Source: Hyphomicrobium_A sp964405975 (GTDB lineage: Bacteria; Pseudomonadota; Alphaproteobacteria; Rhizobiales; Hyphomicrobiaceae). Taken from it: a stretch of DNA of 28,433 nt. Below the pieces are notes generated by a model, which did no database searches, had not been told where the DNA came from, and was given only the letters and a program-made list of their open reading frames with translations. The translations under genes were made by a program, and so were the position numbers. Below, one piece after another: positions 23,685 through 28,433 of this stretch. The stretch spans positions 1 to 28,433 of the forward strand of contig CAYOPW010000037.1 in assembly GCA_964405975.1 (NCBI GenBank), written 5' to 3'. Positions within the stretch are counted from its first letter, which is position 1. Every line of letters begins with the position of its first letter.

Positions 23685-23707
23685 CCCGAAACTATCGCGG
23701 TTTCGGG
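23685..23707 (-). terminator. Hairpin across the rnpA stop codon
   Basis: GTTTCGGG and CCCGAAAC (23700-23707 with 23685-23692) form a perfect 8-bp stem with a 7-nt loop, followed on the minus strand by TTTGAG. The stem includes the rnpA stop. The poor T-run suggests partial termination or processing between rnpA and yidC rather than a strong stop. Confidence 0.4.
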
Positions 23708-24069
23708 CCGCGCCGTCCGCGCGCCCCAGGTTGATGCACGCGTTGGACCGCTTGTTCAAGCTCTGCCTTGAGGTCCTGGTAGGCGCAATCGGCCGCACGG
23801 GCGCGCGCAATCACCACGTAATCGTAGCCCGTGCGCATCTGCGCAGGATCTAGCGCACTGACGGCGGCCCGGAGGCGCCTGCGAACGCGATTGCGCACCA
23901 CGGCATTGCCAATTTTCTTGGAGACCGTGAAACCAACGCGGGGAGCCTTGGGATCGCGTTCAGCGTCGGGGCGCAGTCGCGTTTGGACGACGAGCGTCGG
24001 CGTGGACCAGCGCAGTCCACCTTTGACGCGAAGGAATTCGGCGCGCTTTTTAAGGGTTTTGAGAGCCAC
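23692..24069 (-). CDS. rnpA: Ribonuclease P protein component
   Basis: RnpA is the protein cofactor of RNase P, which matures tRNA 5' ends. The 125-residue basic protein has TLKKRAEFLRVKGG at the start, VGFTVSKKIGNAVVRNRVRRRLRAA (the RNR signature, at about 46-70) and DYVVIARARA near the end, plus a basic disordered tail (GARGRRGPKPR). The start is GTG at 24069, with AGGGA about ten bases upstream. It lies 74 bases after rpmH, the near-universal rpmH-rnpA pairing. Confidence 0.94.
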   Translation of the reverse strand: MALKTLKKRAEFLRVKGGLRWSTPTLVVQTRLRPDAERDPKAPRVGFTVSKKIGNAVVRNRVRRRLRAAVSALDPAQMRTGYDYVVIARARAADCAYQDLKAELEQAVQRVHQPGARGRRGPKPR

Positions 24070-24143
24070 AGGGCACGGTCCCTGCCACTGGAGGGTTGCC
24101 GTCTGCGCCAGCTTTGACTCGCCGTACGTGGTGCACTTGCCAG

Positions 24144-24278
24144 TCAGGCTGAAAGCCGCTTACGGCCTTTTGCGCGCCGCCGCGCGATAACCCGGATTCC
24201 GCCCTTTGTCATCATCCGCTTGCGAAACCCGTGACGGCGCTTGCGGACGAGCCGGCTCGGTTGATATGTGCGCTTCAC
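24144..24278 (-). CDS. rpmH: 50S ribosomal protein L34
   Basis: L34 is a small basic protein of the large ribosomal subunit. The 44-residue product matches the family throughout: MKRTYQPSRLVRKRRHGFRK, then RMMTKGGIRVIARRRAKGRK. The start is a GTG at 24278 with AGGGGAA about eight bases upstream. The frame is open for 38 codons further upstream to an ATG at 24392, but that ATG lies inside the predicted -35/-10 region and the extension is unlike any L34, so it is rejected. Confidence 0.95.
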   Translation of the reverse strand: MKRTYQPSRLVRKRRHGFRKRMMTKGGIRVIARRRAKGRKRLSA

Positions 24279-24618
24279 GTTACAATTCCCCTGCCCGGCG
24301 CGAATAAGGCCTTGTTGAGCACCGCGGCCGCTGTTGGCAACACGGCCATCGTCTTTGAGATTGCGGGGCTTATACGGGGTGACTTCATGCAAGTCAACGA
24401 GCTGAACTCGCCCCTAAATCTGATGCTGAGCCCTTGGCCCAGCGAACGTTGAGTGAAGGCGGGGCGCTGCGGCCCCCGGCAGCATTGTGCAGCCTTGCAA
24501 TTGGGCGGAAACGCGCATTGCAGAGCGGCGTTGGCGCCAAGTGCGGTGAAAGATGTCGCATGCATGCACCTACCTGTTAATAGAATGGATCGCCTGAGAG
24601 AGCGGCGGAGCAAGATCG
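24279..24618. other. 340-nt divergent intergenic region between rpmH and the VTT gene
   Basis: No gene is supported. It holds the strong rpmH promoter on the minus strand (24369-24397) and the start signals of the VTT gene on the plus strand (GGAG about ten bases before ATG 24619). Several short inverted repeats occur (for example TGCAA/TTGCA around 24495-24521 and the palindrome GCATGCATGC near 24558), none clearly functional. No DnaA-box cluster is visible, although rpmH lies beside oriC in some bacteria. Confidence 0.5.
24369..24397 (-). promoter_or_regulatory. Predicted sigma-70-type promoter of rpmH-rnpA-yidC-engB
   Basis: On the minus strand TTGACT (24397-24392), a 17-base spacer and TATAAG (24374-24369) match both consensus hexamers closely. 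The start would be near 24362, giving a leader of about 84 nt to the rpmH GTG. It is the strongest promoter-like sequence noticed in the window, as expected for a ribosomal protein gene. Confidence 0.7.
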
Positions 24619-25431
24619 ATGACCAATGATCCGACTGAGCCTAGCATCCCTCCCCTTCAGAGCTCATCTTTTGGCCACTTGCGCCGTTGGGGTCCGCTAA
24701 TCGCGATCGCGCTCCTTATGGTGCTGGTCTTTTCAATGGGTTGGCACAAGTACGTCTCCTTCAAGACGATCGGCACAAACTACCAGGTTCTCAAGGACTT
24801 TATCGACGCAAACTTTGCTGTTGCGCTGCTGATCTACATGCTCATTTACGTGGCGATGGTCGCGCTTTCGCTCCCAGGTGGTCTTGTGTTGACGGTGACA
24901 GGCGGCCTCCTATTCGGGTGGTTAGCCGGTACTGTCGGAACTATTATCGGGGCCACCATCGGCGCAACGATCATTTTTCTGATCGCCAAGTCCTCGCTGG
25001 GTGAGGCGCTCGCTGACAAAGCTGGAGCTTGGCTCGGAAAGCTACGCGACGGTTTCAAGGAAAACGCGCTGAGCTATCTCTTGTTCTTGCGTTTAGTGCC
25101 TGCGTTCCCGTTTTGGCTCGTCAACTTGGCGCCGGCTCTGCTCGGTGTACCGCTGCGCACCTACGTACTCGGCACGGCCGTAGGCATCATTCCCGGCACG
25201 CTCGCGTTTTCCGTCGCCGGCAGTGGACTGGGGAGCGTGATAGAGGCGCAGAACGAGGCCCACGCCACTTGTCTTGCCAAAAATCCAGTCGATCCCGAAA
25301 CAGCCTGCCCTTATGAGATCGATACCAGTGCGATCGTTACAACGGAGCTGCTTGTAGCGTTTGCGCTTCTCGGAGTCGTCGCACTCATCCCCGTGGCCTT
25401 CAAAAAGTGGAGCAAGCGCAATGTCAGCTAA
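24619..25431 (+). CDS. TVP38/TMEM64 (VTT domain) membrane protein
   Basis: The 270-residue protein is a polytopic inner-membrane protein of the VTT/DedA-related superfamily, whose members are linked to lipid scrambling or transport. After TM1 (about 25-44) it shows the VTT features: LPGGLVLTVTGGLLFGWLAGT, GATIGATIIFLIAKSSLG, the RLVPAFPFWLVNLAPALLGV re-entrant region and GIIPGTLAFSVAGSGLG, with a last TM near the C-terminus. ATG 24619 follows GGAG at about ten bases. The stop overlaps the flavoprotein gene by 11 bases. VTT proteins and mercuric-reductase-like flavoproteins also occur as single fused proteins in other bacteria, so the two probably work together; their substrate is unknown. Confidence 0.9.
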   Translation: MTNDPTEPSIPPLQSSSFGHLRRWGPLIAIALLMVLVFSMGWHKYVSFKTIGTNYQVLKDFIDANFAVALLIYMLIYVAMVALSLPGGLVLTVTGGLLFGWLAGTVGTIIGATIGATIIFLIAKSSLGEALADKAGAWLGKLRDGFKENALSYLLFLRLVPAFPFWLVNLAPALLGVPLRTYVLGTAVGIIPGTLAFSVAGSGLGSVIEAQNEAHATCLAKNPVDPETACPYEIDTSAIVTTELLVAFALLGVVALIPVAFKKWSKRNVS

Positions 25432-26902
25432 TCGCGTCGATGTCACGCCTAATGCCGATGCGGTTTCTGCGGCGCCCAACGAGCTGATCTCGGCCGATAT
25501 CTGTGTCATTGGCGCGGGCTCTGGCGGTTTGTCTGTGGCCGCGGCAGCGGCCTCTTTCGGCCAAAGCGTTGTACTCATCGAAAAGCACAAGATGGGAGGC
25601 GATTGCCTCAACTACGGTTGTGTGCCGTCAAAGGCCCTGATCGCCGCGGGCAAGAAGGCGCACGCCATGCGCACGGCATCGGCGTTCGGGATCGCAGATG
25701 TCAATCCGGAAGTCGATCCTGCTGCCGTCAATGATCACGTCAGAAGCGTGATCGCGGCGATCGAGCCCAATGACTCAGTGGAACGTTTCACGGGCCTGGG
25801 CGTGCGCGTCATCCTGGCCGCGGGCCGTTTCGTCGACAAATCGACGGTCGTCGCTGGCGAGTACCGCATCAAGGCGCGCCGCTTTGTCGTCGCCACAGGG
25901 TCATCACCATTCGTGCCTCCCATCCCAGGGCTCAACAGTGTGCCCTATTTCACCAACGAAACGATCTTCGACAATCGTGACCGTCTTCATCATCTCATTG
26001 TAATTGGTGGCGGCCCCATCGGAATGGAGATGTCGCAAGCGCATCGCCGGCTCGGTTCGCGTGTAACAGTTCTGGAGGGATCGAAGGCGCTAAGCCGGGA
26101 CGACCCAGAGCTCTCCAGTGTTGTCCTGGAGCAATTGAGGGCCGAGGGGATCGACATCCGTGAAGGCTCGAAGGTGGAACGTGTCGAAGGTGGGCTTGGA
26201 CGTGTTCTGGCGCATGTCGCTTCCGGCGATCAAAAATATGTCGTCGAAGGCACGCACCTGCTCATTGCGGTTGGCCGTAAAACTAATACGTCAGAGCTCG
26301 GGCTGGAGGCTGCCGGCATCCGCTATGACAAACGCGGGATCAAGGTGAACAAGGGACTTAGAACCTCCAACCGGCGCGTTTACGCCATTGGCGACGTGGC
26401 AGGCCAGCATCAATTCACGCATGTCGCAAACTATCATGCGGGAATCGTTATTCGGCGCGCGTTGTTTCGTATACCCGCCAAAGTCAACGCGAACATCATT
26501 CCTTGGACGACCTACACGGACCCGGAGCTTGCTAACGTGGGTCTTTCCGAAGAGGCGGCCCGCAAGGCAACAGGGGGTAAGATTAACGTGTTGCGCTGGC
26601 CCTATATGGAGAACGATCGCGCTCAGGCTGAACTTGAGACCATTGGCCACGTTAAGGTGATTACCGATAAAAGGGGTAGGATATTGGGTGCGACGATCGT
26701 GGGCGCCAAGGCTGGCGAACTCATTCAGATGTGGTCGCTGGCCATCTCCCAAAAGCTTAAGATCAAGGCTATGACCGAGTGGATTTCGCCCTATCCGACA
26801 CTTAGCGAGATCAACAAGCGAGCCGCTTACCGCTATTATGCTACCGCACCGAGCAGCCCGACCCTGCGCAAAATTATCGGTTTTCTTGCAAAGTTCGGCT
26901 AG
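25421..26902 (+). CDS. Mercuric-reductase-like FAD-dependent pyridine nucleotide-disulfide oxidoreductase
   Basis: The 493-residue flavoprotein has an FAD fold (CVIGAGSGGLSVA, about 30-42), the redox-active disulfide Cys62-x4-Cys67 in GGDCLNYGCVPSKAL, an NAD(P) fold (VIGGGPIGMEMSQ), the second FAD motif (RVYAIGDVAG) and the C-terminal dimerisation domain. The His-Glu dyad of lipoamide and glutathione reductases is changed: PYPTLSE has Tyr458 in place of His, keeping Glu463. This points away from lipoamide dehydrogenase. Mercuric reductase also has Tyr there, but the C-terminal Cys pair and the N-terminal metal-binding domain of MerA are missing. ATG 25421 overlaps the VTT gene by 11 bases and has GGAG upstream. 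Its substrate is unknown. Confidence 0.9.
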   Translation: MSANRVDVTPNADAVSAAPNELISADICVIGAGSGGLSVAAAAASFGQSVVLIEKHKMGGDCLNYGCVPSKALIAAGKKAHAMRTASAFGIADVNPEVDPAAVNDHVRSVIAAIEPNDSVERFTGLGVRVILAAGRFVDKSTVVAGEYRIKARRFVVATGSSPFVPPIPGLNSVPYFTNETIFDNRDRLHHLIVIGGGPIGMEMSQAHRRLGSRVTVLEGSKALSRDDPELSSVVLEQLRAEGIDIREGSKVERVEGGLGRVLAHVASGDQKYVVEGTHLLIAVGRKTNTSELGLEAAGIRYDKRGIKVNKGLRTSNRRVYAIGDVAGQHQFTHVANYHAGIVIRRALFRIPAKVNANIIPWTTYTDPELANVGLSEEAARKATGGKINVLRWPYMENDRAQAELETIGHVKVITDKRGRILGATIVGAKAGELIQMWSLAISQKLKIKAMTEWISPYPTLSEINKRAAYRYYATAPSSPTLRKIIGFLAKFG

Positions 26903-26926
26903 GGTTCCTCGGTATTGAGAGGAACC
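26903..26926 (+). promoter_or_regulatory. Hairpin sequestering the ribosome binding site of the histidine kinase
   Basis: GGTTCCTC (26903-26910) and GAGGAACC (26919-26926) form a perfect 8-bp stem with an 8-nt loop, beginning directly after the TAG of the flavoprotein gene. The 3' arm contains GAGGA, the only ribosome binding site for the GTG at 26929. A ribosome ending translation upstream would cover the 5' arm and free the site, so the hairpin probably enforces translational coupling; a temperature effect is also possible. No T-run follows, so it is not a terminator. Confidence 0.55.
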
Positions 26927-26928
26927 GC

Positions 26929-28433
26929 GTGCTTCGCGAGAACAAAGAGCAATCGCGGCGCATTCAGCCCGAAACCGGTGGCGCTCGCCTCCAAATTCGC
27001 AAGTGGGCTAAGGCGCCGCACTGGGGCTGGCGCCGGTTGGGGCTGCCAGCAAAGCTGCTGTTGTTGACAGCGGTTTTTGTCATGCTGGCCGAGATTCTAA
27101 TTTTTGTACCCTCGATTTCAGACTACCGCCTCAACTGGCTTGAAGAACGCCTGATCGCAGCCCGGCTGGCTACGTTGGCGGCGGAGGGCTTCCCCGGCGG
27201 CGACGTTCCCTCAGGCTTGCGCATGGAGATGCTGCGCACGGCCCAAGTGAAGGCGGTGGCCTCCAGGCGACGGGGCTTGCGCCGCTTGGTGCTTCCCGTC
27301 GATCCACTGATGACGATCGATGATCACTACGATCTGCGCCAGCAGCCGGAAGGCTTCTGGGGTGGACTTGGTTTGCGCTTGGAACAGATCGGTGATGCCA
27401 TCGCCGTGTTTTTCGCACCTGAAGGGCGGACGATTCGCGTGCTGGGCAGCATCGGCGACGACCCCGACGATCTGGTCGAGATCGTTATGCCAGAGGCGCC
27501 GCTCAAGAAAGCGATGACGTCTTATGCGCTCAACATACTGGGCATTTCGATCATCATTTCGCTGGTGACAGCGGCAGTTGTCTACTTTGCTCTGAGTTGG
27601 CTGCTCGTGCGTCCGATGATGCACATCACGCGCAATATGGTTCACTTCTCTGAAGACCCTGAGGACTCCAGCCGCATCATTACGCCATCTGGCCGTCTCG
27701 ATGAGATCGGGACAGCCGAGCACGAGCTTGCCGAAATGCAGCGCCAGTTCTCCGACGTACTTCTGCAAAAGACGCGCCTTGCGCAGCTTGGCCTCGCGGT
27801 GAGTAAGATCAATCACGACTTGCGCGGCATGCTGGCCAGCGCGCAGCTTCTCTCCGACCGGTTGACCGCCATCCCCGATCCCACCGTACAGCGCTTTGCG
27901 CCCAAGCTCATCGCATCGCTCGATCGCGCCATCAATTTCTGCAACGACACTTTGCGTTTTGGACGCGCCGAGGAAGCTGCACCAAGGCGCGAGCTGATGC
28001 GCCTAAAACCGCTCGTGGAGGAAGCGGGCGATGCGTTGGCCTTGCCGCGCGAGGGCAGCATCGATTGGGAGCTCGATATTGACGACACTTTGCGCATCGA
28101 TGCCGACCGCGAGCATCTGTTCCGTATCGTCTCCAATCTGGTGCGCAATGCCATTGAAGCGATCGAGGGGCAGCACCACGGTAAGACGGGCGGCAGGATC
28201 AGCGTCAAGGCTTGGCGCGACGGGCGTCACGTTGTCGTCGAGGTGCGCGACAATGGCCCTGGCGTGCCGCAGAAGGCGCGCGATCATCTGTTTGAGCCTT
28301 TTATCGGCTCGCAACGCAAAGGCGGCACGGGGCTGGGGCTTGCGATTGCTGCAGAGATCGTCGGCGTACACGGCGGCCACTTGAAGCTTGTCGATACGAA
28401 TGAGGGCGCGGCCTTCCAGTTCGATATCCCGGA
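26929..28433 (+). CDS. Membrane sensor histidine kinase, 3' end outside window
   Basis: The frame is open from GTG 26929 to the window end (501 codons). After a basic N-terminus come TM1 (about residues 39-58), a periplasmic sensor region of about 140 residues with no domain I can name, TM2 (about 199-222), a HAMP-like linker (LLVRPMMHITRNMVHFSEDP), and the dimerisation/phosphoacceptor helix with His296 in SKINHDLRGMLASAQLL. The ATP-binding domain has the N box NLVRNAIEAI, G1 DNGPGVP and G2 GGTGLGLAIAAEIV. The sequence stops near the usual end of the catalytic domain, so little is missing. It follows the flavoprotein gene by 26 bases. The response regulator is not in view; sensing of membrane or redox state linked to the VTT/flavoprotein pair is inference. 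Confidence 0.92.
   Translation, partial: MLRENKEQSRRIQPETGGARLQIRKWAKAPHWGWRRLGLPAKLLLLTAVFVMLAEILIFVPSISDYRLNWLEERLIAARLATLAAEGFPGGDVPSGLRMEMLRTAQVKAVASRRRGLRRLVLPVDPLMTIDDHYDLRQQPEGFWGGLGLRLEQIGDAIAVFFAPEGRTIRVLGSIGDDPDDLVEIVMPEAPLKKAMTSYALNILGISIIISLVTAAVVYFALSWLLVRPMMHITRNMVHFSEDPEDSSRIITPSGRLDEIGTAEHELAEMQRQFSDVLLQKTRLAQLGLAVSKINHDLRGMLASAQLLSDRLTAIPDPTVQRFAPKLIASLDRAINFCNDTLRFGRAEEAAPRRELMRLKPLVEEAGDALALPREGSIDWELDIDDTLRIDADREHLFRIVSNLVRNAIEAIEGQHHGKTGGRISVKAWRDGRHVVVEVRDNGPGVPQKARDHLFEPFIGSQRKGGTGLGLAIAAEIVGVHGGHLKLVDTNEGAAFQFDIP

Noticed and set aside
24279..24392. Upstream extension of rpmH to an ATG at 24392
   Set aside because: The ATG lies inside the predicted promoter and L34 proteins start at the GTG at 24278.
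26903..26926. Intrinsic terminator between the flavoprotein and the kinase
   Set aside because: The stem is perfect but no T-run follows, and the kinase start codon is two bases away.
1..28433. CRISPR array, tRNA or rRNA genes, insertion sequences
   Set aside because: No regularly spaced direct repeats, no tRNA T-loop/anticodon pattern, no rRNA stretch and no transposase-like protein were seen on either strand.

Overview
The window looks like a chromosomal core segment of an alphaproteobacterium, most likely of the order Hyphomicrobiales (Rhizobiales), possibly near Hyphomicrobium. This is judged from gene order and protein style: an F1-only atpHAGDC operon next to priA, the envC-ctpA-rppH group, the rpmH-rnpA-yidC-engB-argB group, and a twin-transmembrane HIG1-type protein beside a cobalamin adenosyltransferase and etfBA. 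No phage, insertion sequence, CRISPR array, tRNA or rRNA was recognised.

Layout. 1-2079 (+) is the 3' part of priA. It converges on a small secreted-protein gene (2169-2453, -) whose leader can fold in two mutually exclusive ways, one of which hides its ribosome binding site. 2810-8133 (+) is the F1 ATP synthase operon (delta, alpha, gamma, beta, epsilon), with an unrecognised, very acidic CxxC protein encoded between beta and epsilon. 8168-12381 (-) holds two tandem RppH-type Nudix hydrolases, the S41 protease CtpA and an EnvC-like amidase activator, i.e. RNA 5'-end processing and cell-wall remodelling. 12651-14180 (+) holds a twin-TM protein, a PduO-type cobalamin adenosyltransferase and a rhomboid protease. 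14434-17105 (+) is etfB-etfA-hbd, an electron-transfer and 3-hydroxyacyl-CoA module with a good promoter and a perfect palindrome at its predicted start site. 17151-18916 (-) is argB plus a HAD pyrimidine-5'-nucleotidase. 20868-24278 (-) is the ribosome/membrane-insertion cluster rpmH-rnpA-yidC-engB. 24619 to the window end (+) is a VTT membrane protein, a mercuric-reductase-like flavoprotein and a sensor histidine kinase cut by the window edge.

The best candidates for something undescribed are: (1) the gene at 19249-20862, a Clp N-terminal repeat domain joined without any AAA+ ATPase to a roughly 200-residue Pro/Ala-rich linker, a beta-rich domain and a C-terminal membrane anchor, lying between engB and argB in opposite orientation; (2) the lysine-free acidic CxxC protein inside the ATP synthase operon; (3) the switch-like leader upstream of the 94-aa secreted protein; and (4) a perfect hairpin that buries the ribosome binding site of the histidine kinase directly after the stop codon of the flavoprotein gene. 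All functional statements rest on motif reading by eye; no database search or folding program was run.
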